Assembly: GCF_039634365.2 (NCBI RefSeq)
Contig: NZ_CP155079.2
Location: 2,294,001 to 2,358,000 of the forward strand
DNA length: 64,000 bases
Source: Mucilaginibacter sp. PAMB04168
Lineage (GTDB): Bacteria > Bacteroidota > Bacteroidia > Sphingobacteriales > Sphingobacteriaceae
Direction of reading: 5' to 3'
Below the pieces are notes generated by a model, which did no database searches, was not told the origin of the DNA, and worked only from the letters and a program-made list of their open reading frames with translations. Positions 26,555 through 34,405 of this stretch are shown piece by piece. Position 1 is the first letter of the stretch; each line of letters starts with the position of its first letter. The translations under genes were made by a program, and so were the position numbers.

Positions 26555-27637
26555 ATGAAAAGTCATTTTATCTTTATAGCAGTGTTAGCTGCAACCCTGT
26601 ACAGTTGTTCGGGACCGCAAAAGCCGGTTGACCTAACCGACGAGAAAAAGAAAATCGAAAGCAAGTTTGAAACCGGGAGTGTATCTGAAAAAGCTATGTC
26701 CAGTTATGTTCGGCTTCCCGGTCAACTGAAGCCGTTTAACGAAGTGAATATTTTTGCCAAAATCAACAGCTTTGTAAAAACAATCAATGTAGACCGCGGC
26801 ACACTAGTGCACAAAGGGCAGTTGCTGGTCGTATTGGAGGCTCCTGAAATGGCGTCACAGGTACAGTCGGCTAAAGCCCGTTTTTTGCAGGCGCAGGAAT
26901 CTGCTAACGCCAGCCGCGAAAAATACCGCAGACTAAAAGAGGCCGCAAAAGAGGAGGGAGCGGTATCGCCCCTTGATCTGGATAATGCCTTATCTAAAAT
27001 GAAAGCCGACCAGGCGGTGGTGATGTCCGAAAGATCGAATGCGGCATCCGTCAGTAATATACAGGCTTACTTGAACATCAGGGCACCGTTTGATGGCATG
27101 ATCGTGCAGCGTAATGTATCTGCAGGTGCGCTGGTTGGTCCAGGTAAATCCACCGACCAGCCGATGCTGGTTTTGCAGGATACCCGTAAACTGCGTTTGG
27201 AGGTTATGATCCCTGAAACCTATGTAGAAAAGGTGGATCTTAAGCAAAAAGTAAGTTTTGTGTTCAATGCGCTTCCGGGTCAGGAAAACAAAGCGTATAT
27301 CAGCCGATCTGCTAATGCTTTAGGTTCCCAGCGTTCTGAAGCCATTGAAGTGGATGTGAACAATAGAGATCAGCGATTAAAACCGGGTATGTATGGAGAA
27401 GTAAAAATCCCGTTGATCTTTGGTGCTAAATCACTGTTGGTGCCAAATAACGCTATTGTCCGTTCTACAGAACGCCAGTATGTAATCAAAGTGGTAAACG
27501 GGAAAGCCGTATTTGCGGATGTAAAAGAAGGTATAGCTGGTGACGAATCGACCGAGGTGTTTGGCAATCTGAAAACTGGCGAGAGAATTTTACTTCATGC
27601 AGGTGATGAGATCAAAGAAGGCCAGTTAATTCTTTAG
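26555..27637 (+). CDS. Periplasmic adaptor (MFP) of the second RND system
   Basis: A 360-residue lipoprotein with lipobox LYSCSG near residue 19. It has the two lipoyl halves (IFAKINSFVKTINVDRGTLVHKGQLLVVL and IRAPFDGMIVQRNVSAGALVG) around a helical hairpin of about 70 residues, and a C-terminal beta-barrel with RLKPGMYGEVKIPL. Third gene of the channel-permease-adaptor operon, an order common in this phylum. Confidence 0.87.
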   Translation: MKSHFIFIAVLAATLYSCSGPQKPVDLTDEKKKIESKFETGSVSEKAMSSYVRLPGQLKPFNEVNIFAKINSFVKTINVDRGTLVHKGQLLVVLEAPEMASQVQSAKARFLQAQESANASREKYRRLKEAAKEEGAVSPLDLDNALSKMKADQAVVMSERSNAASVSNIQAYLNIRAPFDGMIVQRNVSAGALVGPGKSTDQPMLVLQDTRKLRLEVMIPETYVEKVDLKQKVSFVFNALPGQENKAYISRSANALGSQRSEAIEVDVNNRDQRLKPGMYGEVKIPLIFGAKSLLVPNNAIVRSTERQYVIKVVNGKAVFADVKEGIAGDESTEVFGNLKTGERILLHAGDEIKEGQLIL

Positions 27638-28110
27638 AATACCTTATTTTATGTCGTTAAATCTTTCGGGGGAAATCGGTCAACCACTTCAAATCAGTCA
27701 CAAACTTCGACGTAATTTGTATGGTTAAGCCCCCTAAGGAGGCAGTAAGTTTTTAATTGTCTTCCTTTTCAAGTCCGGATATAAAAACCTGGTTAACTGG
27801 TTGAAATTTGAAATGAAGCAATCTTTTTTAATTTCAATTAGCTACTAATATATTTCCTTGTCTTCATTACGCGTTGTCAATTTGAAATATGTTGCAGAAG
27901 CATTCAATATACGCTTAATCTGGCTTTTGATTTTCACGAGCCATGGATCCGTAAGGGAACGCTATAAGCGTTTATAAGTGCAGGCAGTTTTTACTTAATA
28001 GCTGATCCTGATTATCGTAACGATAAAACTGAAATTTTTACAAAGCAAAAGGCGGGGTCAAAATGAATTTCCCCCGCCTTTGCCGATTAACTAATTTATT
28101 AAAGCAACTA
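27638..28110. other. Spacer between two convergent operons
   Basis: No gene. It contains the palindrome TTATCGTaACGATAA (28012-28026), a 5-bp inverted repeat AACGC/GCGTT at 27958-27972, and a terminator hairpin at its right end. Confidence 0.5.
28048..28081. terminator. Bidirectional terminator between RND and SusCD operons
   Basis: AAAGGCGGGG (28048-28057) pairs perfectly with CCCCGCCTTT (28072-28081) around a 14-base loop, with A- and T-rich flanks on both sides. It lies 29 bases beyond the SusD stop codon on the minus strand. Confidence 0.8.
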
Positions 28111-29760
28111 TTAATAGCCTGGATTTTGATTTATTTTTGCTCCAATGTTCCGGTCAATAGCTGTTTGTGGAATGGGCATAAGGTTGTTAAACTGTTGAAT
28201 TGATGCTGCCGACTCAGGAGATCCATAACGTTTGGTCCGATCATAAACAAGACCAAGTCTTCCGAGTGTCAATATCCGGAACTCTTCGCCATAAAGTTCA
28301 CGTGCGCGCTCATCCAAAATGTAGTCAATGCTTACATCTGCAGAAGTGATTAAGGGGGCCTGTGCACGTGCTCTGACCACGTTAATATCTGCAGCTGCGT
28401 TTGAGGTTAACCCTTTACCTAAATAAGCCTCTGCGCGTAACAAGTAGGTTTCTGATAAGCGGGCCACATAAAAGTCTCTTACATATCCGTTATCAGGTTG
28501 TGCGTTAATGTGTTTATCAGTGCCAAATTTACACCAGTTAGGAAATACGTAAATCATCGTATCATCTCTGGTAGTAAGGAACGATTTAGGGATAAGGTCT
28601 TTAGGTTTGAAGCCCGTGCTTGGCGCTATACCCGGGCCAAAGTAATATTTACGTTTAATGCATACTTCGCTATTACGTATGTCGTTCCCGGCATTTCTCC
28701 AAATAGTGTAATTAGTATAATTGGTTGGTCTCACAAAACCCACACCGCGTCCGGTCGAATCAACTGCTACACCTGTGGTATAGCCAATTTTGGCTAATCC
28801 CCAATAGTTACACCACATCATACGCTCAATAAGCGGCCTGCTGAAACTTGGTACACCACCGTTGACAACACCACCTGTGGGTGTCACCTCAAATTGAGCA
28901 ACCATCAATCCTTCATTGTTGCCGGCTTGCGTATTTTGGTTACCCATTACAAAGAGATCATAATAGTAATTCTTATCAGCTTCGGCTGCACGGGCACCAA
29001 ACCTAGCTTTTACTAATGAGAAATTTCCGTCGGTGCCATCTATAACACGTGTTGCAGCGGCTATAGCGCCATCATAATCCTTTAAGGAAATATTCACTTC
29101 TGATAAAAAGTGGTCTGCGGCAGCGCGCACTACCCGGCCTGGGCTTGTTGTAGTAAGCGGCAGGTAGGTACGGGCAAATTCAAGGTCTGCTTTTGCAAAT
29201 GCCCAGCATTCTTCGCGGCTGTTTCTAACAAAATCATCTTTGGCTTCGGCTACCGGCTTATCGACAATTGGAACCCCGCCAAAAATATTAGCCAAGTTGC
29301 GGTAAGCAAAACCTCTAAAAAAGCGGGCTTCGGCAATTGTAGCATTTTTTATCGCCTCGCTGGCCCAGGTAACTTCCGGATTGGCAGCACCGGCAATAAG
29401 TGTGTTGGCAATTTTAATGATATTATATTGCGAGTTGAACCAATCATTCGTGTAATTGTCCTGGGCTGTAACGATAGACCAGTTGTTGAATTTAGTAGAT
29501 GCATCGCGCGGGTCAAAGCACACATCAGTGCCTAAACCCAGTATCCATGCATCCTTGGTGCCATCGGCCGAGTTGTAAAACAACTGTACGTTACGATACA
29601 TTGATGCACTCATTACATCAAATTGTGCTTTGTTAAGCAGTGCATTGCTGGTGAGAAGCACATCAGTTGGCTGCTCTGCTAAAAAGTCGGCATCCTTGCA
29701 AGATGACATCATCATAATGCCTACTGACGCTATCGTTAATATGTTTCTAAATAATTTCAT
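28111..29760 (-). CDS. SusD/RagB-family surface glycan-binding lipoprotein
   Basis: A 549-residue protein. The signal peptide ends with lipobox MMSSC, so it is lipid-anchored and expected on the outer surface. The family features are an N-terminal SusD-like domain (FLAEQPTDVLLTS), the block AEARFFRGFAYRNLANIFGGVPIVD, TPR-like helices, and the C-terminal RARELYGEEFRILTLGRLG followed by the terminal LMPIPQTAIDRNIGAKINQNPGY. It delivers oligosaccharide to the SusC transporter, whose gene ends 14 bases upstream. Last gene of the kinase-SusC-SusD operon. Confidence 0.93.
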   Translation of the reverse strand: MKLFRNILTIASVGIMMMSSCKDADFLAEQPTDVLLTSNALLNKAQFDVMSASMYRNVQLFYNSADGTKDAWILGLGTDVCFDPRDASTKFNNWSIVTAQDNYTNDWFNSQYNIIKIANTLIAGAANPEVTWASEAIKNATIAEARFFRGFAYRNLANIFGGVPIVDKPVAEAKDDFVRNSREECWAFAKADLEFARTYLPLTTTSPGRVVRAAADHFLSEVNISLKDYDGAIAAATRVIDGTDGNFSLVKARFGARAAEADKNYYYDLFVMGNQNTQAGNNEGLMVAQFEVTPTGGVVNGGVPSFSRPLIERMMWCNYWGLAKIGYTTGVAVDSTGRGVGFVRPTNYTNYTIWRNAGNDIRNSEVCIKRKYYFGPGIAPSTGFKPKDLIPKSFLTTRDDTMIYVFPNWCKFGTDKHINAQPDNGYVRDFYVARLSETYLLRAEAYLGKGLTSNAAADINVVRARAQAPLITSADVSIDYILDERARELYGEEFRILTLGRLGLVYDRTKRYGSPESAASIQQFNNLMPIPQTAIDRNIGAKINQNPGY

Positions 29761-29774
29761 AATCCTAAGCTTTA

Positions 29775-32700
29775 TTAAAATCCTAAATTTAAACCAAACG
29801 TTACCGACCGCATTATGGGGTTTGATTGGTTAACAGAAGAGTTTGTAGAACCGCCATTGCCACCAATTTGAGCACCATTGGCAGGATCGAGCCCTGTCCA
29901 GCCGGTTGCTGTGAAAAGGTTAGTGCCAGCTACATATACTTTCAAATTGCTTACCCGTATCTTTTTCAAGATACTTTGCGGAAAAGTGTAGCTTAATGAT
30001 GCATTCTGTAACCTGGCAAACGTTCTGGATTGATAAAAACCATAACCGTAAGGGTTGGCATAATTTGGACGAGGGTACTCGTTACTTGGGTTGTTTGGCA
30101 TCCAGTAAGGCTGATTTAACCAGTTACCCGAGGCTGACAATACAGCACCTGGGTTTCGGCCCCTTAAATTAGTAGACATAAAGAAATTGTCTTTGCCACC
30201 ACCGATTATAGCATTGATGGTAAAATATAACTGAAAGTTTTTGTAGCTAAATGTGTTAGATATATTGAAGTTATAGTTTTCTTTAGCATAGCCGATAACT
30301 GAACGGTCAAGGTCGTTTAACTTACCATCGTTGTTCAGATCTTTAAACTTAACATCTCCGGCTACTGCGCCATAGGTTTTAATATAATCAGCATCTGTAG
30401 ATTGGACTATACCGTCAAACGTAAGATCGTATATGGCTCCTAATGATTTGCCAATAAAGAAACTGTTGGCAATATCATCATCTTCTTTGCCATCACCATT
30501 TGCATCAGCACCATTCAGGTGTACTAACTTATTCCTGTTTATCCAAAAATTAAATCCAGATTCCCATTTAAAGCCGCTGGCGGCTTTAATATTAACGGTA
30601 TTTAACGTTACTTCTAAACCTTTGTTGGCTACTTCGCCACGGTTAGATTGAACGGTGTTAAAGCCTGTAAAAATCGGTATGAAACGTGTAATGAGCTGAT
30701 CAGTAGTGTTGCTTTTATACATATCAATATTACCGTATACTCTGTTATCCAGCAATGTGAAGTCGACACCAAGGTTTAACGCATCGGTTTTTTCCCAGGT
30801 AAGGGTTTGGTTGCCGAGTGTAGATGGTGTTGTGTAGAAAGCACTGTTTGATCCAAATACAGTATAACCGGTACTTGTTAATGATTGGGTTTGGTAAGGT
30901 GATATGCCCTGATTACCAGTGCGACCGTAAGACAACCTTAACTTTAAGTAGTTAACTGCCCGCACATTTTTCATGAAGCCTTCCTCGCTTAAAGCCCAAG
31001 CAACCGATCCAGCCGGGAAGACCCCAAATTTGCGTCCTTCGGCAAACGCGGTATACCCATCCCTTCTAACATTTATGGTTGCGTAATATTTACTTTTGTA
31101 ATTGTAGTTTAAACGACCTATGTAACCAACGTTAGAGTACTTCGAATCATTGGTAGCTCCTGTGATGGTGGTAGCTGCATTTAAGCCATAAAAACCTAAC
31201 ACAGTTGTGCCATTAGTTGCAAAGTTAGCACCATTTAAAGTTATCGAATTTTCATGCGTGTAATCGCGCGTGTAGCCCACCAATGCATCTATATTATGAT
31301 TGCCAAAAGAGCGGGTGTAGCTTAACAAGTTGTTAAACAGCCACGCATCTGATAATCTATTAGTTTTGTAACCCCGTGCCGTTGATAAGAATTGGGAAGG
31401 ATTGGCAATTTCTGAGGCTACCAGCGTATTTATATTTCCACTTTCATGATGGAAGTAGCCATAGTCCATTGTTCCCCGGCTTCCGGTTACATCAAAACGG
31501 TAATTTAGCCCTTTTAGAAACGGAAATTTCACGTTAATAAAGCCAGTACCTCGAATGCTCGTGTAAATTTCCCGGTTATCATCAATATAAGCAGGCTGTG
31601 ATAAACCTACGTTACCCCAATACGGGTTATAGAATGATGTACTGCCGGTAGGGTAGCGCTGTAGTAAATTGTCATTTGTGCCAGCAACATATTTGTAACT
31701 GTAAGGTGACATGTAAGTTGCCATATACACATCAGGACTTATGCCGGAATAATCGCGCGATGAATAATAGGCGTTTGCACCGTAGCTGAGCCAATCGGTA
31801 ATGTTATTTTCGAGCTTTAACGTAAAGTTGGGCTTTTTAAAATTATCGTTAGCTAAAACCCCTTTTTGGTCTAAGAATCCTGCCGAAAAGTAGTAATTTG
31901 TTTTGGCTGTTCTGCCTGATACACTTACCTCGTAATTTTTAATGGGTGCATATTGGGTTATATCATCTAACCAATTCATTTGGTGTCCCCCGTTATAAGC
32001 TTGTTGCTCAAGAGGAGCTAAAAATACCTTGGTTGGATCGGTTATGTCTGTACCTCTGATGGATAAGTTATCTTTTCGCCATTGTAAAAAATCATCACCG
32101 GTTCTCATTTTAGGTACCCGGGTCCAATTTTGGATACCGTAGTAAGTGTTGAAATTAATAGTAGGTTTATCGGTTTTGCCTCTTTTGGTGGTAATTAATA
32201 CAACCCCATTTTGCGAACGAGAACCATATATAGCAGCCGAACTAGCATCTTTCAGAATGTCGAAAGTTGCTACATCGTTCATGTTGATCTCGTTAAGGTT
32301 GCCGTTAAAAATAACTCCGTCTAATACAATAAGCGGGGACGTTGCGGCAGTAACAGAGTTTTGGCCACGAACTACAATGTTTGGACTTGCGCCTGCACTG
32401 GTAGACGGACCTACGTTTATGCCTGGTGTGCCTTGCAAGGCCTCTAATGGGTTTACGAAAGGTACACTTTCCTTTGGTCCGCCTTCAAATTTAACAGTTG
32501 TAACAGCGCCGGTTACATCTTTACGCTTTTGCGTACCGTAGCCTACTACAACAACATCATTTAATTGCTTATTATTTTCTATTAAGGTGGCGTTAACGGT
32601 TGTTTTACCAGACACCTGTACCACTAAAGAATCGTAGCCCAGGCTGGTAAACGTTAAACTGCCCTGCGCGCCAACCCTTATACTATACGTGCCATTAACA

Positions 32701-32915
32701 TCGGTGCTCGTAGATACCCCGGTTGACGCTTTTACAGTTACACCGATAAGCGATTCGCCTTTTGCGTCAGAAACCTTTCCTTTTACGGTGGATGATACCT
32801 GCGCCCATGAAGCCGAGCCGATAAATAGCAGCATGGCAGCTATGGCACATGATAACATCATCCTGGTTACTCCTAAATGGTAGAAATAACGTAATTGTAG
32901 TCGTTTTTTCTTCAT
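29775..32915 (-). CDS. SusC/RagA-family TonB-linked outer membrane transporter
   Basis: A 1046-residue receptor. Signal peptide (to about residue 39), a carboxypeptidase-regulatory-like domain (about 44-118) and the SusC signature DVVVVGYGTQKRKDVTGAV at about 120-138 lead into the plug and a 22-strand barrel. There is no STN signalling domain, unlike the SusC at 58276, so it is not expected to signal through FecR/sigma. That fits control by LacI-type operators upstream of the kinase gene. It imports glycan fragments across the outer membrane with TonB energy. Confidence 0.93.
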   Translation of the reverse strand: MKKKRLQLRYFYHLGVTRMMLSCAIAAMLLFIGSASWAQVSSTVKGKVSDAKGESLIGVTVKASTGVSTSTDVNGTYSIRVGAQGSLTFTSLGYDSLVVQVSGKTTVNATLIENNKQLNDVVVVGYGTQKRKDVTGAVTTVKFEGGPKESVPFVNPLEALQGTPGINVGPSTSAGASPNIVVRGQNSVTAATSPLIVLDGVIFNGNLNEINMNDVATFDILKDASSAAIYGSRSQNGVVLITTKRGKTDKPTINFNTYYGIQNWTRVPKMRTGDDFLQWRKDNLSIRGTDITDPTKVFLAPLEQQAYNGGHQMNWLDDITQYAPIKNYEVSVSGRTAKTNYYFSAGFLDQKGVLANDNFKKPNFTLKLENNITDWLSYGANAYYSSRDYSGISPDVYMATYMSPYSYKYVAGTNDNLLQRYPTGSTSFYNPYWGNVGLSQPAYIDDNREIYTSIRGTGFINVKFPFLKGLNYRFDVTGSRGTMDYGYFHHESGNINTLVASEIANPSQFLSTARGYKTNRLSDAWLFNNLLSYTRSFGNHNIDALVGYTRDYTHENSITLNGANFATNGTTVLGFYGLNAATTITGATNDSKYSNVGYIGRLNYNYKSKYYATINVRRDGYTAFAEGRKFGVFPAGSVAWALSEEGFMKNVRAVNYLKLRLSYGRTGNQGISPYQTQSLTSTGYTVFGSNSAFYTTPSTLGNQTLTWEKTDALNLGVDFTLLDNRVYGNIDMYKSNTTDQLITRFIPIFTGFNTVQSNRGEVANKGLEVTLNTVNIKAASGFKWESGFNFWINRNKLVHLNGADANGDGKEDDDIANSFFIGKSLGAIYDLTFDGIVQSTDADYIKTYGAVAGDVKFKDLNNDGKLNDLDRSVIGYAKENYNFNISNTFSYKNFQLYFTINAIIGGGKDNFFMSTNLRGRNPGAVLSASGNWLNQPYWMPNNPSNEYPRPNYANPYGYGFYQSRTFARLQNASLSYTFPQSILKKIRVSNLKVYVAGTNLFTATGWTGLDPANGAQIGGNGGSTNSSVNQSNPIMRSVTFGLNLGF

Positions 32916-32954
32916 ACGCAGTGTTTGTTTAAATTAATTTTTGACATTGTTGGT

Positions 32955-34106
32955 TTATAAATGGTTATTAATTGGTACAGTTAAACGGTATTCATCTGTT
33001 GTGGTCTGCACTATGCGCTGCAGGTCTTCATAATTGTCTTCTAGTTTCCTCAATAGCTGAAATTGCGCCCGTGCACGTTGCAGATTATGGTCGGATGACT
33101 GGGTTTTAAAATAAATGTCGCCTTCAAGATAATCGGTTAAAAAACGCAGCCCTATCATGTAAGGCAAGAGCAAGGTGCCTATCATGAGCGATTTTACTTC
33201 TAAGTCGGTTAATACATTGGCCGTTTCTTTTAAAAAACCGATCGTAAATGCTTTAAATAAGCTAATGTTGACATCTATTTTAGACGTATCTGCTTCATCT
33301 TCGGCCGCTGTATTTACAATACTTCGTATAGCATCTCCAAAATCGTAAGCAATGTAGCCGGGCATAACGGTGTCCAGGTCAATCACACATTGAGCCTTGC
33401 CGTCGGTGTCAAGTAGCACGTTATTAAATTTGGTATCATTATGGGTAATGCGTAAGGGAAGTTTCCCCGCACGACCTAAGTTAAGAATGGAGCACATCTC
33501 CTCCTGGCGTTTCAATACAAATGCAGTTTCCTCGGCTACATCTGCACTCCGTCCCACCGGATCGGCATCCAACACATATTTAAATTTTTGAAGTCTTTTT
33601 TCAATGTTATGGAAATCCGGAATAGTTTCGCCCAGAAGATCGGCGTTCAAATCTGATATCAGCGCCTGAAAACGTCCAAAAGCTTTACCTCCTTCTCTTG
33701 CCTGATTAATCGTAGTTACAATATCAAATGATAGTGTATTTTTCAGGAAAATGTACACACGCCAGTAATTTCCTGCATTATCCTGGTAGTAGCATTTATT
33801 TTCGCTTGTCCTAACCAGGGTTAAAACTTGTTGGTTTGGATCTACACCATCCCAGGCCGACAGTTTCTGTTTAATATGATGCGTAACAATTTCAATGTTG
33901 TTTATTAAGATCGCTACGTTTTCAAAAACATGCGAATTAATGCGTTGCAATAAGTAGTCCGGCAGCTCAGACTTTGCATTAATGATATGGAAAGTGTCGT
34001 TAATGTGCCCTGAGCCATACGCGTTTATCTCTTTAACTTCTCCCTGTATGTTAAATTGAGACACAATGTCTTTTAAAGTATTAAATGTATAGGAGCCCAG
34101 ATACAT
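32955..34106 (-). CDS. N-acetylhexosamine 1-kinase-like sugar kinase (APH fold)
   Basis: A 383-residue cytoplasmic kinase of the aminoglycoside-phosphotransferase fold. It closely follows the NahK/LnpB layout: YGSGHINDTFHI (nucleotide loop), LLQRINSHVFENV, the catalytic loop RITHNDTKFNNVLLD (Asp in HND), the metal motif VIDLDTVMPGYIAYDFGD, and RFLTDYLEGDIYF. NahK phosphorylates GlcNAc or GalNAc at C1. That exact substrate is inferred. The frame is open back to 34220, but that extension would translate the promoter and operators, so the ATG at 34106 (MYLGSYTF) is the start. First gene of the SusCD operon. Confidence 0.8.
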   Translation of the reverse strand: MYLGSYTFNTLKDIVSQFNIQGEVKEINAYGSGHINDTFHIINAKSELPDYLLQRINSHVFENVAILINNIEIVTHHIKQKLSAWDGVDPNQQVLTLVRTSENKCYYQDNAGNYWRVYIFLKNTLSFDIVTTINQAREGGKAFGRFQALISDLNADLLGETIPDFHNIEKRLQKFKYVLDADPVGRSADVAEETAFVLKRQEEMCSILNLGRAGKLPLRITHNDTKFNNVLLDTDGKAQCVIDLDTVMPGYIAYDFGDAIRSIVNTAAEDEADTSKIDVNISLFKAFTIGFLKETANVLTDLEVKSLMIGTLLLPYMIGLRFLTDYLEGDIYFKTQSSDHNLQRARAQFQLLRKLEDNYEDLQRIVQTTTDEYRLTVPINNHL

Positions 34107-34161
34107 AAGTGTAAATAAAAAAAAGTTTATAGAGAGAGAACCGAGGTGCGTGCTTGGACAA

Positions 34162-34190
34162 CAAGTATATTTGGTGTGTGCGCAAACAAA
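34162..34190 (-). promoter_or_regulatory. Promoter of the kinase-SusC-SusD operon
   Basis: On the minus strand TTTG (34190-34187) and TATACTTG (34169-34162; one mismatch to TAnnTTTG) are 17 bases apart. The operator at 34175-34188 fills the space between them. The start codon lies about 50 bases downstream. Confidence 0.5.
34175..34188. promoter_or_regulatory. LacI-type operator, inner copy (one mismatch)
   Basis: TGTGTGCGCAAACA differs from the palindrome TGTGTGCGCACACA at one position. Its centre is 31 bases from that of the perfect copy at 34204-34221, close to three helical turns, so two repressor dimers would lie on the same face. It overlaps the -33/-7 spacer of the kinase promoter. 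Confidence 0.6.
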
Positions 34191-34203
34191 TGTATAAAAA
34201 CAA

Positions 34204-34221
34204 TTTGTGTGCGCACACAAA
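34204..34221. promoter_or_regulatory. LacI-type operator, perfect 18-bp palindrome
   Basis: TTTGTGTGCGCACACAAA is palindromic over all 18 bases with the CG step at the centre, which is usual for LacI-family operators. Lies between the kinase operon (minus) and the DUF6067 operon (plus), so it may serve both. Confidence 0.75.
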
Positions 34222-34405
34222 AAAAAATATTTTTTGATAAATGTATATTTTTTTAGCGAAGAGTATTAGCTTAGCGGCGTCAAGCAGTGATATAAATCTA
34301 ACCTACTTGCCTGCCTAAATTATGTCCTGAGGCAAGTCTTAACAAGTATTCACAAAAGCCTGCTTTGATAAGGTACTTATCCAAAGGTGTAACTAATTAT
34401 AAATT

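Noticed and set aside
27728..27745. GCCCCCTAAGGAGGC hairpin as a small RNA or riboswitch
   Set aside because: The stem is short and imperfect, with no conserved motif, promoter or terminator around it.
28498..29535. Plus-strand frames inside the SusD gene
   Set aside because: Shadow frames of the minus-strand SusD gene, with low-complexity, family-less translations.
34107..34220. N-terminal extension of the kinase frame
   Set aside because: The extra 38 codons would encode two LacI operators and the promoter; the family start is at 34106.
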